Of a stretch of DNA of 64,000 bases, positions 34,954 to 44,345 are shown in pieces. The notes below the pieces were generated by a model that saw only the letters and a list, made by a program, of their open reading frames with translations, was not told the origin of the DNA and made no database searches. The stretch comes from an uncultured archaeon (GTDB lineage: Archaea > Thermoproteota > Bathyarchaeia > Bathyarchaeales > Bathycorpusculaceae), in contig CALJDG010000024.1 of the NCBI GenBank assembly GCA_938023865.1, forward strand, positions 20,527 to 84,526, read 5' to 3'. Numbering within the stretch: the first letter of the stretch is position 1; every line of letters starts with the position of its first letter. The position numbers and the translations under genes are program-made.

Positions 34954-35865
34954 ATGGAAGCTGTAAAATCCATAGACCTTCGAAAAACATATCATGGAAA
35001 GGAGACCATCGACGCATTAAAGGGCATTAATATATTCATCAAAAAAGGTGAGCTTTTTACCTTATTAGGCCCTAATGGGGCTGGAAAAACCACCTTTTTG
35101 AGGATTATTTCTACGCAGTTGCTGCCAACCAGTGGCGAAGCCTATGTTTTAGGTTTTAACGTTCTAGGGGAAGCTGAAAAAGTGCGGGAGCACATAGCTG
35201 TTGTCCCCCAGGATGTTGCCACTTACGGTAATTTTACGCCTTGGGAGTACTGCTACTATTTTTCGCTGCTTCGCGGCATGACCAAGCAGAAAGCAAAAGA
35301 AATGTCTGAGAAAGCATTAAAAGCTGTTGAATTGTGGGAACTGCGAAATCGAACGTGTGCTACGCTTTCTGGTGGCGAAAAGAAGAGGGCGATAATTGCG
35401 TCTGTTTTAGCTTCAGACGCTGAGGTTTTGATGTTGGATGAGCCTACAAGCGGTTTAGACGCTGTTGCACGAAGAAAAGTTTGGACTGTTTTAAGGGAGA
35501 TGGTTGAACAGGATAAAACTATAATTTTAACAACTCACATAATGGAGGAGGCGGAGATGGTTTCTGACAGACTAGCCATAATTAATAGGGGTGAATTAAT
35601 AGCGCAGGGAACGGTTGAGGAAATAAAAGGCCTAGTAAAGGAAAGGTTTAGGGTTGTGGTTGAAGGTAACTTTGAAGCTTTAGAAAAATTCGTAAATATC
35701 CATTCGACAGTAGCTTTTGGCAGTAAACGAGTAATTTACGTTGACGATGGAGAAGAAGCTATAGAGTTTGTTAGAAAAGCCTTAAAAAATGGGCTCAGAG
35801 CCGAAACCTCGCCCATCACTCTTGAAGATGTGTTTGTGAAACTTGTTGGAGGGGAGTTTGAATGA
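34954..35865 (+). CDS. ABC transporter ATP-binding protein with C-terminal extension
   Basis: The 303-aa ATPase has Walker A GPNGAGKTT, Q-loop PQDVATYGNFTPWEY, signature LSGGEKKRA, Walker B VLMLDEPTSGLD and H-loop TTHIMEEAE. The C-terminal ~80 residues form the extra domain seen in DrrA/CcmA-like ATPases. It overlaps the permease gene by 4 nt, and 81 nt separate it from the bactofilin-like gene. Confidence 0.92.
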   Translation: MEAVKSIDLRKTYHGKETIDALKGINIFIKKGELFTLLGPNGAGKTTFLRIISTQLLPTSGEAYVLGFNVLGEAEKVREHIAVVPQDVATYGNFTPWEYCYYFSLLRGMTKQKAKEMSEKALKAVELWELRNRTCATLSGGEKKRAIIASVLASDAEVLMLDEPTSGLDAVARRKVWTVLREMVEQDKTIILTTHIMEEAEMVSDRLAIINRGELIAQGTVEEIKGLVKERFRVVVEGNFEALEKFVNIHSTVAFGSKRVIYVDDGEEAIEFVRKALKNGLRAETSPITLEDVFVKLVGGEFE

Positions 35866-36605
35866 ATCTTAGAAAAATGTTTAGAGATGCTGTCATAATC
35901 GCTGCTTTGAAGGCTATTCCCGACCTAAAACGCCAACCATTAATATTGATGGTTATGGGCTTGATAAGTGGTATTCCGCTTTTCTTCATGCTTGTCTTCG
36001 GAGGGCAGATAAGCTATGGCTTAATAGGCGCCATGATATCAGCTGTTGGATTTATTGGCATAGCCTCAGCTATACAAGATATAACGTGGGATAGATATGT
36101 GAAAATTAGGGAAATGATTGTTGCAATGCCAGTCCACCCAATTTCATACATGGTTGGAGCAGCATTAGCCCCTTTAATATTCTCATGTCCAGGGATTGTT
36201 TTCTTTATGGCGTTGGCGATTTGGCTTGGTTTTATACCCATACATGTTTTGGGATGGATTGTTGCAGTTTTACTTTTATGCTGGGCTGTTTTAAGCTGCA
36301 TTGGGTTTGTTATATCAACATATATGCGGAGGGCAAGCGTATACACTTTGAATAACTTGTCTAACATTCTTGGAATAGGCTTAATTTTTCTTCCACCAGT
36401 CTATTATCCCGAAGAAATATTAGGTGAATTAAGCTGGATAGCAATTGCGTTTCCAACGTCCAATGCTGCGGGACTTGTAAGGGCTTATTCTGGTCTTGCT
36501 GTTTTTTCGCAAGAAAGGGTTTTAATCCGTTGGGTTGTCCTCTTGATAACAATGGTTGTTTCTGTCTTATTCGTTGTTTTTAAAGCTAAATGGCGAGAAG
36601 CTTAA
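35862..36605 (+). CDS. ABC-2 type permease
   Basis: The 247-aa protein has about six membrane helices: residues 27-48, 54-72, 98-120, 128-152, 168-188 and 222-242. This matches ABC-2 permeases of the DrrB/NodJ kind. It pairs with the overlapping ATPase. The substrate is not evident; the bactofilin-like neighbour suggests envelope lipids or polymers. Confidence 0.87.
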   Translation: MNLRKMFRDAVIIAALKAIPDLKRQPLILMVMGLISGIPLFFMLVFGGQISYGLIGAMISAVGFIGIASAIQDITWDRYVKIREMIVAMPVHPISYMVGAALAPLIFSCPGIVFFMALAIWLGFIPIHVLGWIVAVLLLCWAVLSCIGFVISTYMRRASVYTLNNLSNILGIGLIFLPPVYYPEEILGELSWIAIAFPTSNAAGLVRAYSGLAVFSQERVLIRWVVLLITMVVSVLFVVFKAKWREA

Positions 36606-36612
36606 CGAGATT

Positions 36613-38427
36613 TTAAATGGACTTTGTTGGGAATCGTTCATATTGCAACTCATAAAGTTTTGTAAGCTTGTCTAATGTGTCGATTTCATCTATTGTCTTA
36701 TCTGTTCTGAAGCGGACTATTTTTGGCACTCTTAGGGCATATCCGCTAGTGTATTCGTCTGTTTCTTGAATCTCTTGGTATGTCACCTCTACAATCACTG
36801 TTGGTTTAACGTAAACGCCTTCTTCATCTTCGCCTGTCATTGTCCTTTCAACTATTGTTCGAATCGCGTCCATGGTTTGTTCCGGTAGGTTAGAGACTTT
36901 TCCTATAGTGTAGAGTTTTTTCTCTTCTGGGTCGCGGACCGCCAAAAGAAAGGATGAGTATAGACCTGCGCGTCTTCCCTTTCCGTATAGGGCTTTCACT
37001 ATTGTGCAGTCTAGTGTGTCGCGTTCTGGTTTCAGCTTAAGCCACGTATAAGTGCGCTGTCCAATTTCGTAAGGTGAATTTAAGTCTTTAACAACTATGC
37101 CCTCGAAACCTTTTTTCAAGGCTTCGTCGTAGAATCGCATGAGTTCAATTTCGTTTCTACATTCAACGCCTTCAGCCAGATACTCTGATGGTATAACTTC
37201 CACTAAGTATTTGCGCCTTTCAGAGAGCGGCAAACCGATGAGTTCTCGCCCATTTAAGAAGAGGATATCAAAGGCTCTGAAAGTTACACGGACTTTCTCC
37301 ATTCTTTCCGTAAGCTCTTCCGTTGTCAGTTCCCTTGGCACCGTTCTCTCCAGCATAACTTGGAATGGTAAAGGGCTGCCACTTTGGTCTACAGCTAAGA
37401 TTTCACCATCCACGATGCAGCTTTGGGCATTTAACCTCATGGCTATTTCTACAATTTCGGGAAGCGTCTTAGACTTTTCAACGCCACGCCTTGAAAAAAT
37501 CCATGTTTGGGTTCCCCACTTATGGATTTGGAGGCGGCTTCCATCAATCTTGTATTCTGCTCTAACCGGATAGACAACTTTGTCCGGCTCGTAGAGGTGG
37601 GCTAGTTGGGGTCTTATGAACTGTCCTGGGCGCATTTTCACCTCTGCCAGTTTCGGCAGCCCTTCCGACGCCAGACTTATTCCTTCTGCTATACCCATTA
37701 TGGTGCACGCATTTTGGATAAGTTCTACTGGAACTTGGTAGGCTCTTGCAGCAGCTCTCATAACAGTGCTTGCATAGTAGCCAAGCTTCAAATCGCCCAG
37801 TAGAAGCCTAACAATGTATTTAGCCTCTTGAGGCGTTGCAGTCCTCAGTAGGCTTGCAACGTAGAGTTCACGTTCTTTCACGCCTTTCAGTTTTGGTAGA
37901 AGCCTAATCGCCTCATAAACCTCACTTACAGACAGTTTCGGCTCTGAAGGCGTTTTGAGAAGGTAGGCTACCTCGCCATGTTCCCCATAGTCAATGAGAA
38001 GTTTTCTAACGTCGCTTTTTGACACGCCAGTGGATAGACTTAGGCTTCTCTCCACTAAGCCAGGTCCAACTTTTAGGCTTTCGTCTGTTATTATTCCTAG
38101 CGCTAGGCGCGCCTTAACCTCGAGAGAAAGCTCCATTGTTTGGAAGAATTTGGCTAGTTCCGTCTCTTTCCCCTTCTTACCCCGGAGCACGGCTAGTCGC
38201 TCATAGACATCAACAATTTTTGAGAAAGGAAGATCTTTCCTGGGATCTTTTCCCTCCATGTATAGGCGTATAAGATAGTATGGTATGCCTGCTCTCCACT
38301 CTATTTGTTCTGGGGAGAAGCCAGCCTCGATTAGGCGAAGAACAGCCTCCTTCTGTGAGCCGTAGATTTCTATTAGCTCTTTTATCGTTGGCGGCTTAAT
38401 CAGCGACATTTGCTTTTGTCCTGTCAC
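36613..38427 (-). CDS. lig: ATP-dependent DNA ligase with an extra N-terminal region
   Basis: The 604-aa protein seals nicks in replication and repair. The adenylation lysine is K293 in YKIDGSR (motif I), with motif III near ARFRAFDILF (VTFRAFDIL), motif IV FEGIVVKD and motif V YTWLKLKP. The DNA-binding domain starts at PFSKIVDVYERL (about residue 67). Before it lies a ~65-residue extension (IKELIEIYGSQKEAVLRLI, helical and HTH-like) that common archaeal ligases lack. The start at 38427 is used; M7 is an alternative. It lies just downstream of the KaiC-like gene with a 7-nt gap. Confidence 0.92.
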   Translation of the reverse strand: MTGQKQMSLIKPPTIKELIEIYGSQKEAVLRLIEAGFSPEQIEWRAGIPYYLIRLYMEGKDPRKDLPFSKIVDVYERLAVLRGKKGKETELAKFFQTMELSLEVKARLALGIITDESLKVGPGLVERSLSLSTGVSKSDVRKLLIDYGEHGEVAYLLKTPSEPKLSVSEVYEAIRLLPKLKGVKERELYVASLLRTATPQEAKYIVRLLLGDLKLGYYASTVMRAAARAYQVPVELIQNACTIMGIAEGISLASEGLPKLAEVKMRPGQFIRPQLAHLYEPDKVVYPVRAEYKIDGSRLQIHKWGTQTWIFSRRGVEKSKTLPEIVEIAMRLNAQSCIVDGEILAVDQSGSPLPFQVMLERTVPRELTTEELTERMEKVRVTFRAFDILFLNGRELIGLPLSERRKYLVEVIPSEYLAEGVECRNEIELMRFYDEALKKGFEGIVVKDLNSPYEIGQRTYTWLKLKPERDTLDCTIVKALYGKGRRAGLYSSFLLAVRDPEEKKLYTIGKVSNLPEQTMDAIRTIVERTMTGEDEEGVYVKPTVIVEVTYQEIQETDEYTSGYALRVPKIVRFRTDKTIDEIDTLDKLTKLYELQYERFPTKSI

Positions 38428-38434
38428 GCTTGTG

Positions 38435-39676
38435 CTATTTTACTTGGGCTTCTGGGGCTTTTGGTATTGGTTCTATTGCTCTTAGGAATCCGTCCCTTGT
38501 TATGTCGACCCTTATTCTTCGGCGTTCAAAGTTGCACATTCTACAGTCTAAAACTCGGGTTATGCGGACAAATTCTCCCCTGTCAACACCTAAATCCACC
38601 TGCTGGTCATACCAGTAGACACGTCCATAATCCACTATTATTGTTCCATCCAGGTTGTGTGCTAAGCCTATACCGCCCGCCATGTCGTAGCTGTCCCAAA
38701 CTTCTGAGCTTCGCTGGTTCACGTAGAGGGCTGTTATGCCATGCACCTGGTTGTAGCGGGCCAACTCCATAACACGGTATTTTAGGGCTCCCCGATAGGC
38801 CTCCAGCACTGTTACAGAGTCTATTATGGCTAATTCGATCTTCTCTTTTTCAGCAACATAGCGGTAAGTTTCCGCGAAGGTGTTCCAATCACGGAGTTCA
38901 GGGTAAGCTACAGTATCCAAAACAAAAAGGTTTTCGCGTATCTTATTCCAATTTAAGCCCAAAATGTCAGCTTTCTGCTTAAGCCTAGACTGCAAATCAA
39001 AACGTGGAGTGGCGCTTTTCCAGGTGTCCTCAGCCGTTGCATAAAGAACCTTTCTGCCCGAGGCAGCTGTCCTCACGGCTATCTCTTCAACAAGTATCGA
39101 TTTTCCAGCCCCGGGTAATCCTGTGATAGCAAATTGTCCACATATCGGAATTCCTCCTAAGCTTTTCCCGTCTGGTGTTAGGAAAAGCTGATCAATGAAG
39201 GTGCCTGTTGGAAAACCCAGAAGAGGCTTTTTAGCCTCTATTGCCTCGTCTGGTTTCAGCACAAGAGTGCTTAGCTTCTCTTTACCCTCCTCAATGGTCG
39301 TCGTCATAGGCTTTGTGGCGAGCTCCCACTCATCTGCTGGTGTCCTAGCACTTTTCATGGCTTCCGCAAGCGTCTGAGCCATAGCCCTAACGAGACTTTC
39401 GATTTCCGGGGCGCCTGCTTCAAGCTTCGGTTGCTCTGGGAGCTTTGCTGCGGCTTCTGTTGGCTTTTCTGTTGGTTTTGGCTTTGTCTCCTCGATGATT
39501 AGCACCCATAATTCGCCTCGACGCTCCACGGCTCCCTTATTCTTGAGTGATTGTAGAAGTGCATAAGCGGATTTTGGTCCATATTTTGGTATGTTCAAGC
39601 CTTCTGCAATATCGTTTAGGGAGGCTTGCCCGCTGTGGGATTTGAGAAATTCAACTATGTCATTTTCCTCAACCAT
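38435..39676 (-). CDS. Winged-helix + KaiC/RadA-like ATPase
   Basis: The 413-aa protein has a winged-helix-like N-terminus (residues 1-60, VEFLKSHSGQASLNDIAEGL), a Lys/Pro/Ala-rich linker (60-110), and a RecA-fold ATPase with Walker A GLPGAGKS at 186-193, Walker B LAIIDSVTVLE and a VNQRS sensor segment. It resembles archaeal KaiC-like and RadA-paralog proteins used in signalling or recombination. The neighbouring ligase gene (7-nt gap, same strand) suggests a DNA-repair role. Confidence 0.82.
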   Translation of the reverse strand: MVEENDIVEFLKSHSGQASLNDIAEGLNIPKYGPKSAYALLQSLKNKGAVERRGELWVLIIEETKPKPTEKPTEAAAKLPEQPKLEAGAPEIESLVRAMAQTLAEAMKSARTPADEWELATKPMTTTIEEGKEKLSTLVLKPDEAIEAKKPLLGFPTGTFIDQLFLTPDGKSLGGIPICGQFAITGLPGAGKSILVEEIAVRTAASGRKVLYATAEDTWKSATPRFDLQSRLKQKADILGLNWNKIRENLFVLDTVAYPELRDWNTFAETYRYVAEKEKIELAIIDSVTVLEAYRGALKYRVMELARYNQVHGITALYVNQRSSEVWDSYDMAGGIGLAHNLDGTIIVDYGRVYWYDQQVDLGVDRGEFVRITRVLDCRMCNFERRRIRVDITRDGFLRAIEPIPKAPEAQVK

Positions 39677-39793
39677 AAACTCTCCCCAGTTTTAACGGCG
39701 ACTTTTTCTAAATATTTTTGTAAAAGTTTAAGCTTTTAAATATGCCCCCAATAAGGCTTTAAATGCTCTTTTAAACGAGGTTTAATAAACTTT

Positions 39794-40672
39794 ATGATAA
39801 CGATCTTCCAGTCTTTTGAGAAGAGCCAGAAAGCAATTATAAGTGAGAAAAACGCATGGGGTAAATCTAAAAAGCATGAGATGAAAACCTTGAGCAAACT
39901 AGAAATTGGGTTATCAACCCTTTACCTATTAGGTAAACCATTCAACGAAATGGTCAAAAAAATTACAAATGTAAACGTCAGCCATATAGAGATCGTGGAT
40001 GACGGCCTTCATGCCTTAAACAGGCGTAGAGTCGCAATTCTTACGGATGTAAAGGAATCTTATAACATGAAATTCTCAGTTCATGCGCCCTTCGCTGACA
40101 TAAACATTGCCTCACCGTCGCGTAGTGTTTTAAAAGCTATGCTTGAACGGCTGGAAAGCTCCATGAAATTGGCAAGTCTCTTGGAGGCTTATGTTTGGGT
40201 TTTTCATCCAGGATTAAAAACTGGCGTGAGCATGTTTTATCCATGCGAAGACTGGAAACAGAACTGCAAAACCGCGCGGCTTCTCTGCAAAATCGCCGAC
40301 GATTACGGTTTAGAAATAGCCATAGAAAATGTTCCGGAACCATATCCATTCTTAATGAAAAGTGTTGAAGATTTTGAGAAGTTTTATGGTGAAGTTTCAG
40401 AGCCCATAGGCTTAGCCCTTGACGTTGGGCATTCAAACATTAATGGGCAGACAGAACGGTTTCTTAAAGCGCTTGCGGACTGGATTATGCATATCCACGC
40501 CCACGACAATGATGGAAGGGATGATTCGCATTTAGGAATAGGCTGTGGAACGGTGAACTGGCATAGGTTTGTAAACCTTTTGAGGGAAATATCCTACGAT
40601 AAAGTTGTGGTTGTGGAGTCTGTTGATCAAATTGCGGAAAGCGTCAACTTTTTGAGGTCCATGTTTAAGTAA
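39794..40672 (+). CDS. Xylose-isomerase-like TIM barrel (sugar phosphate isomerase/epimerase or AP-endonuclease 2 family)
   Basis: The 292-aa frame contains a TIM barrel from MKTLSKLEIGLSTLYLLG onward, at about residue 30; the first 30 residues are Lys-rich and the ATG near 39881 may be the real start. Barrel features are HIEIVDDG, FSVHAPFADIN, VFHPG, IAIENVPEP, LALDVGHSN and HIHAHDNDGRDDSHLGIGCG, carrying the metal-binding His/Glu/Asp set of the family. Sugar isomerase or epimerase is more likely than an AP endonuclease given the lack of typical DNA-binding loops. Confidence 0.78.
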   Translation: MITIFQSFEKSQKAIISEKNAWGKSKKHEMKTLSKLEIGLSTLYLLGKPFNEMVKKITNVNVSHIEIVDDGLHALNRRRVAILTDVKESYNMKFSVHAPFADINIASPSRSVLKAMLERLESSMKLASLLEAYVWVFHPGLKTGVSMFYPCEDWKQNCKTARLLCKIADDYGLEIAIENVPEPYPFLMKSVEDFEKFYGEVSEPIGLALDVGHSNINGQTERFLKALADWIMHIHAHDNDGRDDSHLGIGCGTVNWHRFVNLLREISYDKVVVVESVDQIAESVNFLRSMFK

Positions 40673-40692
40673 AATATAGCGGTTAACGTGAC

Positions 40693-41460
40693 ATGAGCAC
40701 TCCAAAGGCAGAGTATGCACTCGTCCGTCCAGTGCCAAACTCTTACGACAAATGCATAAGAACTAATACTGAAAGAATAGATGTTGAACTTGCCAAAAAG
40801 CAGCACATAGAGTACTGCAAAGCACTAGAGAATCTTGGTTTAAAACTCCTTTGGGCTCTGAGCGACGACGCATTGCCAGACAGCTGCTTTGTTGAAGATA
40901 CAGCCGTTGTTTTTGGCCAAAAGGCGGTTATATGCAATATGAAAATGGAGTCCCGAAAAAAGGAAGTTGTCGAAATAGCGAAAATTCTTGAAAAAATAAA
41001 AAGGGTATACCGCATAAAACCGCCAGCAGTAATTGAAGGCGGAGATGTCCTCAAAATTGGCAGCGAAGTTTTTGTGGGTCTTACAGCCAGAACTAATTTT
41101 TACGCTGTAGACCAGCTGCGGAAAATTTTGGAGAATGATGGGTTTAACATAATCTCTGTCAGAGTCAATGGTGCCACCCATTTGAAGTCTGTGTGCACAC
41201 TCCTTGGAGACGGTTATGTTGTACTGGCGAAGGGCTACTTTGATGCGGACATTTTTAAGGGCTATAATAAGCTTTTAGTTCCGAAGGAGGAGCAGTATGC
41301 CGCAAACTGTTTAGCTGTTAACGAGGTGGTTTTGATGGCGAAGGGTTATCCAGAAACAAGGAGGCTTATAGAAGGGGAAGGCTTTACCGTACAAGAGCTA
41401 GAAATGTCAGAATTTAGAAAGGGGGAAGGCGCCCTAACATGCCTCTCAATACTTTGGTGA
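40693..41460 (+). CDS. Dimethylarginine dimethylaminohydrolase-like amidinohydrolase
   Basis: The 255-aa protein belongs to the guanidino-group-modifying superfamily. Seen are the DSCFVEDTAVVF loop with the substrate-binding Asp/Glu, EGGDVLKIG, the catalytic His in GATHLKSVC, and the catalytic Cys in ALTCLSIL near the C-terminus. DDAH hydrolyses methylarginines to citrulline and methylamines; agmatine- or arginine-like substrates are possible in archaea. It follows the TIM-barrel gene after 20 nt. Confidence 0.85.
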   Translation: MSTPKAEYALVRPVPNSYDKCIRTNTERIDVELAKKQHIEYCKALENLGLKLLWALSDDALPDSCFVEDTAVVFGQKAVICNMKMESRKKEVVEIAKILEKIKRVYRIKPPAVIEGGDVLKIGSEVFVGLTARTNFYAVDQLRKILENDGFNIISVRVNGATHLKSVCTLLGDGYVVLAKGYFDADIFKGYNKLLVPKEEQYAANCLAVNEVVLMAKGYPETRRLIEGEGFTVQELEMSEFRKGEGALTCLSILW

Positions 41461-41463
41461 ATT

Positions 41464-42387
41464 TTAGCCTATTAGAAGCGGGACCTCAAGCGTCATGAAG
41501 TCCTCTGCCACCTGGGTTTTTTTGAAAATCCTCTTCGCCTGTCTTAAGAGCATTTTTGGGTTTTCATATCGTGCACTTATATGGGTTAGAATCAACAGTT
41601 TTGCTCTTGAATTTTTGGCGTTCTCCGCCGCTTGACTTGGGGTTGAGTGTCCATCCTCGCAGGCTCTTTCAGCTAGTTCATCATCCAAAGTGGCGTCGTG
41701 AATTAGCAAATCGGCATCAGCTGCAAAATCCGTTAAGCCCTCGAATGGTCTTGTGTCCCCAGTATAAACTATTTTTCTTCCGGGTCTTGGCGGACCCGTG
41801 ACATCTTCTGGTTTAACAACTTTCCCATTTGGAAGCTTGACTTCACTTCCGTGTTGGAGCCTAGACCATAAAGGTCCTTCTGGAACGCCTAAGGCTCTGG
41901 CTTTTTCTGGATAAAATTTTCCAGGGCGGGGCTTCTCCACCAAGGCGTAGGCTAGGCTTGGTATTGCATGGTTTGCCCATACCGCCTCAACAGTGTATTC
42001 TTCCTCTCCACATACTTTTCCAGCGTCGTGGATTTCGTGGATTTCTATGGGGAAAGTTAAGCCGAACGGAACCGTCTCTCTTATGCCTTCCATGAATCTT
42101 CTTATTCCGGGAGGTCCATAGATTTCGAGTTTTTTGTCGCGGTCAAGCAGAGCCATTGTCTGTATTAGTCCGGGCAAGCCTAGCACGTGGTCTCCGTGCA
42201 TGTGCGTTATGAACACTTTCATTTTCCTATTGAAGCTGGCCCTAGCAATTACTATCTGCCTTTGCACGCCCTCGCCGCAGTCAAACAGCAGTTGCTCGCC
42301 CTTACGCTTTATCAATATGGCTGGCAAACTCCTCTTTGGAGTCGGGATACTTCCAGCTGTTCCCAGAAACACGACCTGCAAGCTCAT
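41464..42387 (-). CDS. rnz: Ribonuclease Z (tRNA 3' processing)
   Basis: The 307-aa protein is a short-form RNase Z. The zinc motif is HMHGDH at 62-67, with later ligands in WANHAIPSLAY, YTGDTRPFEG and LTHISARY. It cuts tRNA precursors after the discriminator base, needed in archaea where CCA is added afterwards; the tRNA-Val in this window lacks encoded CCA. It lies in a same-strand run with a THUMP methyltransferase, PRPP synthetase and HMG-CoA reductase. Confidence 0.95.
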   Translation of the reverse strand: MSLQVVFLGTAGSIPTPKRSLPAILIKRKGEQLLFDCGEGVQRQIVIARASFNRKMKVFITHMHGDHVLGLPGLIQTMALLDRDKKLEIYGPPGIRRFMEGIRETVPFGLTFPIEIHEIHDAGKVCGEEEYTVEAVWANHAIPSLAYALVEKPRPGKFYPEKARALGVPEGPLWSRLQHGSEVKLPNGKVVKPEDVTGPPRPGRKIVYTGDTRPFEGLTDFAADADLLIHDATLDDELAERACEDGHSTPSQAAENAKNSRAKLLILTHISARYENPKMLLRQAKRIFKKTQVAEDFMTLEVPLLIG

Positions 42388-42394
42388 GGCCCGG

Positions 42395-43432
42395 TTACAT
42401 CCTTTCGAAAGTTGCTATCTCTCTTGTTAGGCTTCTGTGTACATAAACAAAGTGGGATTCCACATGTCGGTAGCCCAGCTCCTTGCCAATTTGGCTTATT
42501 TCAATGGTTTTTGGTGCTGCCATGCAAATTCTCTTTCCATCACTAAGCATGTCGTGGACAGCCTTTAAACAGTCTTCGATTATCTGCTTTGTGGTTCGCC
42601 TAAAAGTTGTTGCACTTCGCCCATAAGGGGGGTCTGCAACCACAGCATCCACGGTTTTTACTGGCGGGTTTTTTGCGTCGGCAACTATAAGCCCTTCTGG
42701 TTCAATGCCGAAATATGCTAAGTTTTTACGGCTTCCCTTTACCATGCGTCTTTGAATGTCCATGCCTAGAACGCGACAGCCTATTAGTGCCGCCTCTATA
42801 AGGATGCTTCCTGTTCCGCAGAAGGGGTCAAGTACTAAATCGCCAGCTTTTGGCTTGGTTAGGTTCACCATACATCTTGCCAGTTTCGGCGGCATGGCTG
42901 ATGGATGGAAGAAGGGCTTTTTCTTAGGGCGCCTCTCCACGAAGGATTTTGACGGAACATCCGCTAATTTTAAGCCGAAAACAAGCTTGTTGTCTGTTAG
43001 AATTCCTGCAAAGGTTTTTTGTGGGTTTTTAAGGTTTACTTTCACGTCTTCAGCTGTGTTTATGATTATTTCGCCGAGTTTACGCTCTAAAGCCATTCCA
43101 TCGACTTCTCTGGCGTGGTTTTTCACATGTTTTATCCGAACAGCAAAACTTTCACCGCTTTCCAGGAAATTGCTGATGCTTGATGAGCGAAGAGTTTTAA
43201 CTGCCTCGCTTTGCTTAGCTTCGCATGTGAAAAGTTCTAATGCACAGAGTCTCGTCAGGGCTGCACGCATCTTCACGGCCTCAATGCATTTTAAGTCAGC
43301 TTCAGCCCTTAAAACTTGGTCCGGTTCTTCCAAAATCTTGTAGTTGCAGCCTTCAGCCTCAAGTATGGCTTTCAGTTCGGCTGTTGGTAGGGTTTCATGC
43401 TCACCGGATAGGAGGAAGAAGAGTCTAGCCAC
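42395..43432 (-). CDS. THUMP-domain tRNA methyltransferase, Trm-G10/Trm11 type
   Basis: The 345-aa protein has an N-terminal THUMP-containing RNA-binding half (residues 1-165) and a C-terminal class I methyltransferase with DPFCGTGSILIEA and the N2-guanine signature DPPYG near 268-272. This matches archaeal tRNA (guanine10-N2) dimethyltransferase. It modifies G10 of tRNA. It overlaps the prs gene by 8 nt and precedes rnz by 7 nt, linking it to tRNA maturation. Confidence 0.88.
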   Translation of the reverse strand: MARLFFLLSGEHETLPTAELKAILEAEGCNYKILEEPDQVLRAEADLKCIEAVKMRAALTRLCALELFTCEAKQSEAVKTLRSSSISNFLESGESFAVRIKHVKNHAREVDGMALERKLGEIIINTAEDVKVNLKNPQKTFAGILTDNKLVFGLKLADVPSKSFVERRPKKKPFFHPSAMPPKLARCMVNLTKPKAGDLVLDPFCGTGSILIEAALIGCRVLGMDIQRRMVKGSRKNLAYFGIEPEGLIVADAKNPPVKTVDAVVADPPYGRSATTFRRTTKQIIEDCLKAVHDMLSDGKRICMAAPKTIEISQIGKELGYRHVESHFVYVHRSLTREIATFERM

Positions 43433-44309
43433 TGTGAAGCTCCCGTAATGCTTGAGCGATGAGTGGAGCCAGTGATACTTTGCTCACAGGGCTTGGGACG
43501 CTGTCTGTTCCAACAATTTCTTCAATTCCAGCTTGGCGAATGCGCTTTTCAGCCTCGCCTACAAGAAGCGGATGCACACATGCAGCATAAACCTTAGCTG
43601 CGCCAAGCTCATGTAGGACGTTTGCAGCTGCAACTATTGTGCCGCCAGTGCTTATAATATCATCAAAAATAATGACTGTCTTTCCCTTAACAGCGAACTC
43701 CTTCTTTTCAACGCTCACGCATCCGGTGTAGCGGTCTCTCTGTTTTTCTAAATAGCCGAAATCTCCGCCCAGAACTTTTGAGGCTTCTTCAGCTATGCTT
43801 ATTGCACCTTTATCTGGGGCGAGTGCAAAGGCCTCTTTGAAGCCCTTCTGCTTGAAGTGTTCTGCTAAGAGCGGGATGGCTGATATGCTCTTGGCTTGGA
43901 AGGGGAACTTTTCCAAGACGTTTTTCTGGTGAACGTTTACTGTTATTAGGTTGTTGATGCCAGCTGCTTTAAGCATTTTTGCAATGGCTTCTACGCTTAT
44001 GGCTTCTCCTTTGAGGAAGACTTTGTCTTGGCGGGCATAAGCCAGGTAGGGGACAACAGCCACAACGCTTTTCGCTTCGTTTCTTTTGGCAGCGTCGGCA
44101 ATTAATGCCAGCTGTATTAGGCAGGTGTCTTGCGGAGGGCTTGTCGTTTGTATTATAACGGCTTCTTCGCCTTTAACCTCGCCATCAAGCCTCACATAGG
44201 ATTCACCGTCTGGAAAACTCTTAAAAAAGACTGGGACTGTTTTGACGCCTAGGAGCTGGGCTACTTTCTCGCCCAGCTCTTTTGAGGCTGGCCCCGGAAG
44301 GATTTTCAT
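43425..44309 (-). CDS. prs: Ribose-phosphate pyrophosphokinase (PRPP synthetase)
   Basis: The 294-aa enzyme makes PRPP from ribose 5-phosphate and ATP. Signatures are the ATP flexible loop region AYARQDKVF near 90, VNVHQKNVLEKF, LAPDKGAI, the catalytic K in YLEKQRDRYTG, and the PRPP loop VIIFDDIISTGGT near 214-226. The length fits the short archaeal class. It feeds purine, pyrimidine, His and Trp synthesis. Confidence 0.95.
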   Translation of the reverse strand: MKILPGPASKELGEKVAQLLGVKTVPVFFKSFPDGESYVRLDGEVKGEEAVIIQTTSPPQDTCLIQLALIADAAKRNEAKSVVAVVPYLAYARQDKVFLKGEAISVEAIAKMLKAAGINNLITVNVHQKNVLEKFPFQAKSISAIPLLAEHFKQKGFKEAFALAPDKGAISIAEEASKVLGGDFGYLEKQRDRYTGCVSVEKKEFAVKGKTVIIFDDIISTGGTIVAAANVLHELGAAKVYAACVHPLLVGEAEKRIRQAGIEEIVGTDSVPSPVSKVSLAPLIAQALRELHSG

Positions 44310-44345
44310 TTAACCGCCGCTTTCTAAATGAAGCACGCATTTCTT

